Source: an uncultured Saprospiraceae bacterium (lineage in GTDB: Bacteria; Bacteroidota; Bacteroidia; Chitinophagales; Saprospiraceae). Taken from it: DNA of 6,293 bases. Position numbers and translations under genes: made by a program. The DNA is taken from positions 1-6,293 of the forward strand of contig CALBVQ010000044.1 in the NCBI GenBank assembly GCA_937969485.1, written 5' to 3'. The notes below the pieces were generated by a model. It had not been told where the DNA came from. It ran no database searches and saw only the letters and a program-made list of their open reading frames with translations. Positions 1-5,906 of this stretch are shown here, piece by piece. Within the stretch, counting starts at the first letter, position 1. Each line of letters opens with the position of its first letter.

Positions 1-153
1 TGCAAACTTACTTGCACCGAGTATTTCTAACGATGAAATCATCCTTTTGGCAGTAATATATGCGGTCATTTCTAGTCTAAAAGGTCTAAATGTCAAAAAA
101 TGTAAAACGGATGAACAATGTGTTTTGTTATCTAGCACAAATTTACCCTTCAT
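1..153 (-). CDS. Possible 5' end of an unidentified gene (partial, runs off window)
   Basis: An open minus-strand frame of 51 codons begins with ATG at 153 and continues through the left window edge. I do not recognise the product. The visible part is basic, with a basic/aromatic stretch (residues 22-27) followed by a segment that could form an amphipathic helix (about 28-51). Against it: the ATG lies only about 17 nt beyond the T-tract of the upstream operon's terminator, which leaves no room for a promoter. The true start, if the gene is real, could therefore be the in-frame ATG at 69. A competing plus-strand frame (2-193) covers the same bases, and at most one of the two is likely to be real. 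Confidence 0.3.
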   Translation of the reverse strand, partial: MKGKFVLDNKTHCSSVLHFLTFRPFRLEMTAYITAKRMISSLEILGASKFA

Positions 154-193
154 TTTACGAAATTCCAATAAAAAAGCCGATCTCAGTATATGA
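2..193 (+). CDS. Alternative: possible 3' end of an unidentified plus-strand gene
   Basis: A plus-strand frame is open from base 2 to a TGA at 191-193 (63 codons), with no start in the window, so it would be the C-terminal end of a convergent gene. The translation has a hydrophobic helical stretch near residues 9-25, two cysteines and a lysine-rich tail. I recognise no family. Its stop codon falls inside the loop of the minus-strand terminator at 170-201, which is unusual but possible for convergent genes. It conflicts with the minus-strand frame 1-153, and codon content does not decide between them by eye. Confidence 0.22.
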   Translation, partial: ANLLAPSISNDEIILLAVIYAVISSLKGLNVKKCKTDEQCVLLSSTNLPFILRNSNKKADLSI

Positions 194-201
194 AATCGGC
201 T
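170..201 (-). terminator. Intrinsic terminator of the sigma/anti-sigma/DUF4252 operon
   Basis: Read on the minus strand, a 7-bp GC-containing stem (AGCCGAT at 201-195 pairing with ATCGGCT at 181-175) encloses a 13-nt loop. It is followed immediately by six T residues (175-170), the first of which belongs to the stem. It begins 24 nt after the stop of the DUF4252 gene. No T-tract follows the hairpin on the plus strand, so it is directional for the minus-strand operon. Confidence 0.8.
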
Positions 202-225
202 AGTTGGTATGAATTATTCTTAAGG

Positions 226-756
226 TTAATTTTTCTTTCGATTATCCTCTAAATCTTCAAAGTGCTCTATTCCATCGATGTCAAGATCCTTGGATAGTTT
301 AGAAAGCACATTCAAGTCGATATCCCCAATAAAAGAGATAAGGGTAAAATCATCGCTAGAGCCGCTAATCATAAGTAGTTCACGAATGACATCTCCACTT
401 TCTTTTACTAAGAATAATACTTCTTCATTCTTGCCTTCTTTGACAACCATGAGTTCTTCGTACTCACTTCTGTTGATTCGTTTCTTTGCATCGTTGAAGT
501 ACGACATTCCATCACTAAGGTCAGCGGTAAGAATTCGTAATCGTTCGAGATTCTTGATTAAATCTCTCACTTCCGGATCCATATCTTCTGGTGTGACTTT
601 GGAGACCATTGAAAATAACTTAGGGCCTATAGAGACGGACGTAAATCGGTCGTCATCCATGTAGTCCGTGAAAAAGCTAGAAATGGCATCTTTCTGTCCA
701 AATGAAAAAGTTGAAATTAAGGTGGCAAAAACTAAGATTAAGCCTATTTTTTTCAT
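226..756 (-). CDS. DUF4252 domain-containing secreted protein
   Basis: This 176-residue protein matches the size and layout of the Bacteroidota DUF4252 family. A signal peptide (residues 1-20: MKK start, hydrophobic core, a possible cut after FSFG) is followed by the family-like opening around residues 37-50 (RFTSVSIGPKLFSM). A mixed alpha/beta body follows, ending in a charged tail (162-176). No lipobox cysteine is seen, so it is probably periplasmic or secreted rather than a lipoprotein. The family has no established biochemical function; its genes are often found behind ECF sigma/anti-sigma pairs, as here. It starts 27 nt after the membrane protein gene, is the last gene of the operon, and is followed by a clear terminator. 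Placement suggests it is a target or accessory of the sigma factor's envelope response (inference). The DUF assignment is by recognition, not by search. Confidence 0.82.
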   Translation of the reverse strand: MKKIGLILVFATLISTFSFGQKDAISSFFTDYMDDDRFTSVSIGPKLFSMVSKVTPEDMDPEVRDLIKNLERLRILTADLSDGMSYFNDAKKRINRSEYEELMVVKEGKNEEVLFLVKESGDVIRELLMISGSSDDFTLISFIGDIDLNVLSKLSKDLDIDGIEHFEDLEDNRKKN

Positions 757-783
757 TGTTAAAAATTATATGGTTAAAAAAGA

Positions 784-1632
784 TTATTTAAAAATTTCAG
801 TATGCTTCAGTTTCTTCAAACCTATCATATTATCAGTCCCTTTATCAAACTTGTTTTTTGTAATACCCAATGCGGCTAACGTTTGTTTCAGAGCAAGTTC
901 TGCTTCCACTTGTTCTTCGGCAGTTAAGCCATTAGCATAAGCATTACTATCTGCTTGATTCGGTGAATAATTGATTACAAATACAGCGGCTATCACGGCA
1001 ACGAACATAGCTGCAATCCCTCGGTATTTTCTCCATCGTGAACCCAAAGGAATAACTTTTGCCTCTTCCTTTTTAGTAATTACGTCCTCCACATTGAAGG
1101 TTGACTTCACTTTCTTCTCTTCTTCAAGGAACAACTTATATTCATTGCTCATCATGTCTTGCTGCTGAGTAAGCAATGCATCAAGTCCACCTGTATGAGA
1201 TTGAATAACAAGTTCCACGTCAGTTGCACTTACAGCTAACTTTTCATGCTGTACAAATCTTTCATACAACGCACCCATAGCTTGTTCTTCGATCATTTGA
1301 TCCAAACTTCCATCTTGTGCTTTTAAAAGTAGCTCAACATCAGTTGATGATTTTTTAATTTTGGCGGAAGCCATAAAACGCTCATACTCTTTTCCCATTT
1401 CACCAGACTGCGCTTCCAGTATTTCATCAAGCTCTCCCGAATTTGCTTTAAGTATTACATCCGTTTCTTCATTATAAGATACTGATTTCCCACTGCTTAT
1501 GAAGCTCTTGTATTCCTCGTTCATTCCTTCGGCCTGTGCTTCCAGAATAGACTCTACAAGCTGATTTTCTTCCGCATTACACATGCCAGCTTCGAACTTA
1601 TCTAGTAATATATCTATTTCCTTCTGTGTCAT
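784..1632 (-). CDS. Putative anti-sigma factor, single-pass membrane protein with 40-residue tandem repeats
   Basis: This 282-residue protein starts 2 nt after the ECF sigma factor stop, the usual place for a cognate anti-sigma factor. Its topology fits: a long cytoplasmic N-terminal part (1-200), a basic stop segment (RWRKYR, 199-204), one membrane helix (about 205-221), and a short extracytoplasmic tail of about 60 residues. The opening (residues 6-30, with FEAG and NAEENQ) resembles the small helical N-terminal module of Bacteroidota anti-sigma/FecR-like proteins. No zinc-binding HxxxCxxC motif is visible. Residues 7-176 are built of about four related units. The last three are exactly 40 residues apart, each starting TDV and ending in a (K/Y)EY/LYxxF helix. 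This array is not the normal single-domain arrangement. Function as an anti-sigma factor is inferred from position and topology, and the array could instead bind several partners. Confidence 0.72.
   Translation of the reverse strand: MTQKEIDILLDKFEAGMCNAEENQLVESILEAQAEGMNEEYKSFISSGKSVSYNEETDVILKANSGELDEILEAQSGEMGKEYERFMASAKIKKSSTDVELLLKAQDGSLDQMIEEQAMGALYERFVQHEKLAVSATDVELVIQSHTGGLDALLTQQQDMMSNEYKLFLEEEKKVKSTFNVEDVITKKEEAKVIPLGSRWRKYRGIAAMFVAVIAAVFVINYSPNQADSNAYANGLTAEEQVEAELALKQTLAALGITKNKFDKGTDNMIGLKKLKHTEIFK
1105..1614 (-). repeat. Tandem coding repeats, about 4 units of 120 nt in the anti-sigma gene
   Basis: Units begin at residue 57 (base 1464), 97 (1344) and 137 (1224), giving an exact 40-codon period, with a longer, more diverged first unit over residues 7-56. 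Shared pattern: TDV-hydrophobic at the start, a small/Gly residue, then (L)DxxLExQ, M/G, and EYxxF before a lysine-rich linker. A possible truncated fifth start (NVEDV) lies at residues 180-184. The units are recognisable at protein level but clearly diverged in DNA, so the duplication is old and under protein-level selection (inference). Confidence 0.75.
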
Positions 1633-1634
1633 TT

Positions 1635-2138
1635 TTATGCGTTTTTAAGTATTTCTAGTTGGTGTTTTAACGCTTGTCGTCCTCTATATATATTGATTTT
1701 TACTTGATTGCTCGTGAATCCCGTAATCTTTGAAATTTCATCATAGCTGTACTCTTCAATATCTCGTAAATGCAATACAGTTCGCTGAATTTCAGGTAAT
1801 TGGTTGTAAAGTTCTTTTACTTTTTCCAGCAGGTCATTAGTTTCTAAAATGGATTCCGGTGTTGCAGTTCCATAAGAAATATTGTTATATTCACTCAGGT
1901 CGTTCGTTCTCCTATGCTTAGATCTCGTCTTGTCGATTGCTTGATTTCGAGCAAGTGTCATACACCATCCTCCCTTATTTTCAATCGACTCGAAATGTTC
2001 CTTCTTGTCCCATACTTTTATGATGACCTCCTGAACAACATCTTCTGCCTCCTCAGGATTGCCTACAATCCTCAGGGCAAGCCGATACATCTTGTCCTTT
2101 ATTTCCTCTATTACTTCTGTAAATTCTCGATTTGTCAT
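1635..2138 (-). CDS. ECF-family RNA polymerase sigma factor
   Basis: This 167-residue sigma-70 family protein has only regions 2 and 4, as in ECF (group 4) sigma factors. Region 2 spans about residues 10-77: an AEDVVQEVIIKVW core-binding helix (31-43) and the GWCMTLARNQAID segment (57-69) that melts and reads the -10 element. Region 4 spans about 105-160: LPEIQRTVLHLR (114-125), then a helix-turn-helix with YDEISKITGFT (132-142) and the recognition helix with NQVKINIYRGR (144-154). I chose the ATG at 2138. An in-frame ATG at 2171 would add 11 residues (ILPPKSKRIY) that are not part of the fold, and the bases before 2138 are A-rich as Bacteroidota starts prefer. It is first in an operon with its putative anti-sigma factor (2-nt gap) and a DUF4252 gene, which is consistent with an autoregulated envelope-stress module. 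Confidence 0.92.
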   Translation of the reverse strand: MTNREFTEVIEEIKDKMYRLALRIVGNPEEAEDVVQEVIIKVWDKKEHFESIENKGGWCMTLARNQAIDKTRSKHRRTNDLSEYNNISYGTATPESILETNDLLEKVKELYNQLPEIQRTVLHLRDIEEYSYDEISKITGFTSNQVKINIYRGRQALKHQLEILKNA

Positions 2139-2247
2139 GTAAATTCTTTTGCTTTTTGGTGGCAAAATCATTTTTCTGTAGGTAAGACGAATGATTTTCC
2201 TTTAAGTTTCAGCTTTTGCTAATTTTGTAACCAATATACCTCATATT

Positions 2248-2277
2248 TTTGATTTTGGCTCTTAAGCTCTATATTTA
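2248..2277 (+). promoter_or_regulatory. Candidate promoter for the S8 protease gene
   Basis: TTTG at 2248-2251 is followed after 18 nt by TATATTTA at 2270-2277, which matches the Bacteroidota -7 consensus TAnnTTTG in all but the last base. Transcription from here would leave a leader of about 120 nt. A nearer alternative -7 box, TATCTTTA at 2368-2375, also differs from the consensus only at its last base but lacks a -33 element. TAATTTTG at 2220-2227 is an exact -7 match but farther away. Which of these is used cannot be decided from sequence. Confidence 0.25.
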
Positions 2278-2290
2278 TAGGGCTTTCGCC

Positions 2291-2298
2291 CAAAAGTA
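2291..2298 (-). promoter_or_regulatory. Candidate -7 box for the sigma factor operon
   Basis: On the minus strand, TACTTTTG matches the Bacteroidota primary-sigma -7 consensus TAnnTTTG exactly. The -33 position, about 18-20 nt upstream, is only T-rich (complement of 2317-2322) and does not contain a clean TTTG. A start near 2284 would give a leader of about 145 nt before the ATG at 2138. The operon may also have an ECF-dependent promoter that I cannot recognise. Confidence 0.3.
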
Positions 2299-2403
2299 TT
2301 TATTTTTATTTGGCGTTAAAAATAGCTTAACCGGATAAATTCAACATAAACATATTGATTTTGTTACTATCTTTAACTAATTGATACATAATAAAATTTT
2401 ATA

Positions 2404-4008
2404 ATGAATCGCTCACTATTTTTTACTTTGCTGCTTCTGTTTAGCATTTCGACTGCAAGTAGTCAGCAAGTAGCTAGTTATTCTCCTACGAGGTTGTTAA
2501 TTAAACTCGAGAAATCTATTGATTCTGAGCGATTCTTTGATGTCACATTTGATGTCGAACAGGAGTTTAGTTATCGAAGGTTGAGATCAAAAGTGGAAAC
2601 GGATATCTATTTTATCGATTTCGTTAATGAAGCGCCGATCCTCGAGATCATAGAAAGGTTTAAGGGTAGTTCAAGCATCGCGTTCATTGAGCCTGATTAT
2701 GTAGGTTACACTGGCGGACAAATGATGCTTGAACCAAATGATCCGTTGTACGAAAGTCGGCAGTACGCACTAGAAAATGATGGAAATTTTAGTCTTATGA
2801 ATGCAACAGAGGACGCAGATATTGATATCGAAAAGGCTTGGGATTTCAGCACGGGATGTGATGATGTTGTGATTGCAATATTAGACTCGGGAATGAAACT
2901 AGATCATCCTGAGGTAACTTCGTTAATTTGGAATAATAATGGAGAAAGTCAGAATGGCATTGATAGTGATGCAAATGGATTTACTGATGATTTGATCGGT
3001 TGGGATTTTGCTAATGAAGATAACGACCCCACTGATGATTATGGTCATGGAACCAATGTGTCAGGAATAGCAAGTGCGATTGGTGACAATGGAATTGGTT
3101 ATGCAGGAATCAATTGGTCTTCTCCTTCTATGCAACTTAAAGTGATCAACGATCAGAATTTTGGTTTTTATTCGTGGTGGACAGAAGCAATTTATTATGC
3201 TGTCGATGGTGGAGCTGACGTAATTAATATGTCCCTAGGTGGTAATACATATTCTGCCGCAATGCATGATGCTGTAAAGTATGCCAATGATAACGATGTT
3301 GCGGTAGTGGCATGTATGATGAATGTTGACTCAGAAACAAAATTTTATCCAGCTGCATTTGCTGAGACCATTGCTGTAGGTGCAACTGATGCTGAAGATA
3401 ATAGAGTGTCGCCTTTTTTTTGGAGCACTTCAAGTGGTAGTAATTACGGGGAACATCTAGATCTCGTAGCACCTGGAAACTACATTTACGGGCTGTCTTT
3501 TTTTAGTAATACAAACTTTAATTCCTATTGGGGTGGAACTTCTCAAGCAACTCCTTTAGTAGCGGGTACAGTATCTTTGATGTATTGCATGTCAGGTAGT
3601 TACGAAGGAATAGTTGACGATGTAAGGCAGACAATTCGAACAACTGCCGATGACCAAGTTGGAGATAGCTCAGAAGATATTCCAGGATATGATAAGTTCT
3701 ATGGCTATGGACGCCTCAATGCTGGGAATTCATTAGAAAATTGGAGCATGGTCATTTCCACCTCAAACAGCAATCCATATAACATGCAAATTATACCGAA
3801 TCCTTCTTTTGCTGGATTTATTGAAATATCATGGGATATGCCAGGAGTAGTAGAGCTGATGATTTATTCTGTCGACGGTAAGGTTGCACGAGAATATGGA
3901 CTTGATAACTCCAGTTCAAAGGTAGTTAGTAATCTGCCGGCTGGCACCTATATTGCCAAAATAGTAAGTAGTCAAAGTGCTCTTTCCAAGAAGCTAATCG
4001 TACATTAA
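2404..4008 (+). CDS. Secreted subtilisin-like (S8) serine protease with T9SS C-terminal sorting domain
   Basis: This is a complete 534-residue precursor. Domains in order: signal peptide (1-20, cut probably before QQ), an I9-like propeptide (about 26-103, ending IEPDYVGY), the S8 catalytic domain (about 140-445), and a T9SS type A sorting domain (about 461-534, with IIPNPS, a YSVDGK turn, LPAGTY and a basic end). The catalytic triad is Asp161 (AILDSGM), His215 (YGHGTN) and Ser380 (GGTSQATP). The loop GIDSDANGFTDD (185-196) resembles the acidic, probably calcium-binding loop of many bacterial S8 proteases. The oxyanion-hole segment is atypical: ACMMN at 303-307 instead of AAGN. It is probably exported by Sec, then across the outer membrane by T9SS and anchored or released at the surface, where it would degrade proteins. 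It is transcribed alone, convergent with the two-component operon. The ATG at 2404 sits behind an A/T-rich stretch, normal for the phylum. Confidence 0.93.
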   Translation: MNRSLFFTLLLLFSISTASSQQVASYSPTRLLIKLEKSIDSERFFDVTFDVEQEFSYRRLRSKVETDIYFIDFVNEAPILEIIERFKGSSSIAFIEPDYVGYTGGQMMLEPNDPLYESRQYALENDGNFSLMNATEDADIDIEKAWDFSTGCDDVVIAILDSGMKLDHPEVTSLIWNNNGESQNGIDSDANGFTDDLIGWDFANEDNDPTDDYGHGTNVSGIASAIGDNGIGYAGINWSSPSMQLKVINDQNFGFYSWWTEAIYYAVDGGADVINMSLGGNTYSAAMHDAVKYANDNDVAVVACMMNVDSETKFYPAAFAETIAVGATDAEDNRVSPFFWSTSSGSNYGEHLDLVAPGNYIYGLSFFSNTNFNSYWGGTSQATPLVAGTVSLMYCMSGSYEGIVDDVRQTIRTTADDQVGDSSEDIPGYDKFYGYGRLNAGNSLENWSMVISTSNSNPYNMQIIPNPSFAGFIEISWDMPGVVELMIYSVDGKVAREYGLDNSSSKVVSNLPAGTYIAKIVSSQSALSKKLIVH

Positions 4009-4024
4009 TACAAATTGGTATAGC

Positions 4025-4714
4025 TTAAGATTCTTCCATAAATTTATAGCCTACACCGCGCACTGACTTAAAGAAGACTGGATTTGCTGGGTCGATCTCG
4101 AAATTTTTTCGAAGCATAAGAATAAAATTGTCGATCGTACGAGTGGATGGTATTACGTCATATCCCCATACAGCTTGGAGTATTTCCTTCCTACTTACTA
4201 CTTTATTTTTACGCTCGATCAGTAGCCGTAGAAGCAGTACTTCCTTTTTCGTAAGTTTGAATTCACCTTTCGGCCCTTTGGCTTGATATAGATTGAAATC
4301 TATGTGATTATTGCCAAATTCATAGTATTCAAGTTCCCCCTTGACCTCCTCGATGGATCGCTGCAATAGTTTTTCTATTCTCAGTAGTAATTCTTCAAGA
4401 ATGAATGGTTTTGAAAGATAATCATCAGCGCCTGTTTTGAGTCCTTTGATTCGGTCTTTGGGTTCGCCTCTTGCTGATAGCATTAGGATGGGAATCGCAG
4501 TGTCATGTAGTCTGACCTGCTCACATACTTCGATGCCGCTTATACTCGGAAGCATAATGTCAAGAATGATAAGGTCGAAACGCTCTTTTTTAAAGAGTTC
4601 TACAGCCTCCCTTCCATCAGCACTCCATACAACCTCATAGTTGTCCATCTCAAGATTCATTTTTATGAGATTAGCTATATTTTGTTCATCTTCTACTAAT
4701 AAGATTCTTATCAT
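4025..4714 (-). CDS. OmpR/PhoB-family response regulator
   Basis: This is a full-length 229-residue two-domain regulator. The receiver domain (1-118) has the acidic pair Glu8/Asp9, phosphoacceptor Asp52 (LILDIMLP), Ser80 in the conserved Thr/Ser position and Lys102 (SKPF), so it should be phosphorylatable. The C-terminal winged-helix DNA-binding domain (about 128-227) has LTKKEVLLLRLL (154-165), a recognition helix around TRTIDNFILMLRKN (191-204) and the wing SVRGVGYKF (217-225). Its ATG overlaps the stop of the histidine kinase gene by 4 nt (ATGA), so the two are translationally coupled and surely cognate. The gene ends 16 nt from the stop of the convergent protease gene. Target genes are not evident from the sequence; autoregulation through the direct repeat upstream of the kinase gene is a candidate. 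Confidence 0.95.
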   Translation of the reverse strand: MIRILLVEDEQNIANLIKMNLEMDNYEVVWSADGREAVELFKKERFDLIILDIMLPSISGIEVCEQVRLHDTAIPILMLSARGEPKDRIKGLKTGADDYLSKPFILEELLLRIEKLLQRSIEEVKGELEYYEFGNNHIDFNLYQAKGPKGEFKLTKKEVLLLRLLIERKNKVVSRKEILQAVWGYDVIPSTRTIDNFILMLRKNFEIDPANPVFFKSVRGVGYKFMEES

Positions 4715-5652
4715 TTCGTTTGTATTTCGATGGTAAAGATCGTTCCAGTGGGAGTATTATTTGCAAGCTGAATCGAACCGTTATTTTTGTCAACTATTCT
4801 TTTGACTATGTATAATCCAAGGCCAGTCCCTTTTGACCTGCGAGTCTCTTCATTTCCTATTCTATAGAACCTCGAAAAGATATTCTTATGTTCTTTTTCT
4901 TCAATTCCCGGGCCATGATCAGACACCCTTATTTCCAGTGAATCAGAGTTCTTTTTTAGGTTAAGGGTCACATCTTCTTGACTGTATTTTAGCGCATTTC
5001 CCAGTAAGTTATCGCAGATAAGAAAGCAGCCGTGCATATCTACCTTAAATGAAGAGTTTTGATTGCCATCAAAAGAGTACGTAATTCTGTTTTCCATGGG
5101 GCGATTATGTCGTTTTATCTTGATCTCCTCGATCAAAGAAGTTAAGGTAGTCTCTTGCAGCTGAACAGTATATTGTTGGTCGATAGAGGTCGCCATTAGT
5201 ATATTTTCGACCTGATCATGTAGGCGATCCACTTCAGTGATTCCATTTTCAGAAATCATTTGATTTTGCTCGACCTTGAGTGCTCGCTTTTTTATGGTCT
5301 CAAAGGCTAGCTTGATTGAGGCTAAAGGTGATTTTAGTTCATGAGTCACGCTCAAAAGGAAGTTGTTCTGCCGTTGACTGTACTTTAATGTTTTTCGATA
5401 AGCTGCATATAGGAATGCAATGCCAGAAATAAGCGCTATTCCAAATACAATTCCTTCACCAACAATCATGGTCTTTTGTCGTAAATAGTCATCTTGAATC
5501 ATCGCGATATTAGCTTGATCTTGGTTGTTCTGGAGCAACATGATTGCCATCTGCTGCTGATAAATCACTTCGTTTTTGGAATATAGGAGATAGGTCCACC
5601 AGCATAAAGCGGCAAGCATATAAACTACAATAATCCAAGGTGCCCATTTCAT
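4711..5652 (-). CDS. Membrane sensor histidine kinase
   Basis: This is a 313-residue orthodox kinase with two membrane helices (about 5-23 and 64-85) around a short extracytoplasmic segment of about 40 residues (24-63, rich in Gln and Met). No recognisable sensor domain, HAMP or PAS is seen. The dimerisation/phosphoacceptor helix carries His104 in SVTHELKSPL (101-110). The ATPase domain has the N box DNLLGNALKYS (214-224), G1 box DHGPGI (245-250), F box IFSRFYRI (258-265) and G2 box GTGLGLYIVKRI (275-286). All catalytic motifs are intact. The lack of a periplasmic sensor fold suggests it senses through its membrane helices or through another protein (inference). It is first in the operon, overlapping its response regulator by 4 nt. 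The ATG at 5652 directly precedes the first membrane helix. Confidence 0.93.
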   Translation of the reverse strand: MKWAPWIIVVYMLAALCWWTYLLYSKNEVIYQQQMAIMLLQNNQDQANIAMIQDDYLRQKTMIVGEGIVFGIALISGIAFLYAAYRKTLKYSQRQNNFLLSVTHELKSPLASIKLAFETIKKRALKVEQNQMISENGITEVDRLHDQVENILMATSIDQQYTVQLQETTLTSLIEEIKIKRHNRPMENRITYSFDGNQNSSFKVDMHGCFLICDNLLGNALKYSQEDVTLNLKKNSDSLEIRVSDHGPGIEEKEHKNIFSRFYRIGNEETRRSKGTGLGLYIVKRIVDKNNGSIQLANNTPTGTIFTIEIQTK

Positions 5653-5704
5653 CGGCGAAAATCAAATTCTGTTAATTGTCCTTCTCAAGTAGAAAAATCT
5701 TGAT

Positions 5705-5720
5705 TTGCAAGGTGTTGCAA
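5705..5720. promoter_or_regulatory. TTGCAA-N4-TTGCAA direct repeat, candidate response-regulator operator
   Basis: Two copies of TTGCAA (5705-5710 and 5715-5720) sit exactly 10 bp apart, 53-68 nt upstream of the histidine kinase start. OmpR/PhoB-family regulators typically bind two 6-bp direct half-sites in this spacing, and the operon downstream encodes such a regulator, so this may be its autoregulatory site. Each half-site is also palindromic, so strand cannot be assigned. No clean promoter for the kinase operon was found beside it; AACCTTTG on the minus strand (5725-5718) is a 7/8 match to the -7 box and overlaps the repeat. Confidence 0.35.
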
Positions 5721-5866
5721 AGGTTAAAAAATATTCCTACATATTCTCTTCTAAGCATTTTGTTTACCAAATATTTACACAACACATAAAACACCTATAT
5801 TAAAAAATCTAACAATTTAATAGGAGTTTATGTTTGAGCATACCCAGAAACTTGACTTAATAATTG

Positions 5867-5874
5867 TAGTTTTG
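5867..5874 (+). promoter_or_regulatory. Candidate -7 box for the gene at 5907
   Basis: TAGTTTTG is an exact match to the Bacteroidota -7 consensus TAnnTTTG. It would start transcription near 5880, about 25 nt before the proposed TTG start. No convincing -33 TTTG lies at the expected distance. The rest of the divergent region (5653-5866) is A/T-rich with the TTGCAA repeat and nothing else I can assign. Confidence 0.32.
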
Positions 5875-5906
5875 TAGCAGAACGAGTTCAAGATAGACAA
5901 ACTAAT

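Noticed and set aside
75..90. GTCTAAA direct repeat (75-81 and 84-90)
   Set aside because: Seven bases repeated once in A/T-rich DNA with no linked gene or known motif; may be chance.
278..1168. Plus-strand open frames opposite the DUF4252 and anti-sigma genes (278-664, 668-940, 971-1168)
   Set aside because: They are Ser/Leu-rich or otherwise uncharacteristic translations lying fully or largely opposite well-supported genes, so they are shadows.
2139..2171. Upstream in-frame ATG start for the sigma factor at 2171
   Set aside because: It would add 11 residues outside the ECF fold; the ATG at 2138 has the better upstream context and the usual length.
1914..2222. Plus-strand frame opposite the sigma factor
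   Set aside because: It lies almost entirely over the conserved sigma factor coding region, shows no domain, and has no supporting context.
2280..2291. GGGC-TTTC-GCCC hairpin as a terminator
   Set aside because: The stem is only 4 bp and no T-tract follows directly on either strand; it is kept only as part of the promoter-region observation.
2249..2363. TTGATTTTG repeated at 2249-2257 and 2355-2363
   Set aside because: A T-rich 9-mer repeated over 100 bp apart in A/T-rich intergenic DNA is weak evidence for an operator.
3224..3472. Minus-strand frame inside the protease gene, and the similar plus-strand frame 4437-4640 in the regulator gene
   Set aside because: His/Gln/Leu-rich or Ser-rich low-complexity translations, as expected for antisense shadows of real genes.
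5830..5877. 15-codon plus-strand ORF with an AGGAG stretch just upstream (5822-5826)
   Set aside because: It lies upstream of the likely -7 box and transcription start of the next gene, is very short, and Bacteroidota rarely rely on Shine-Dalgarno sites; I see no leader-peptide logic in its sequence.
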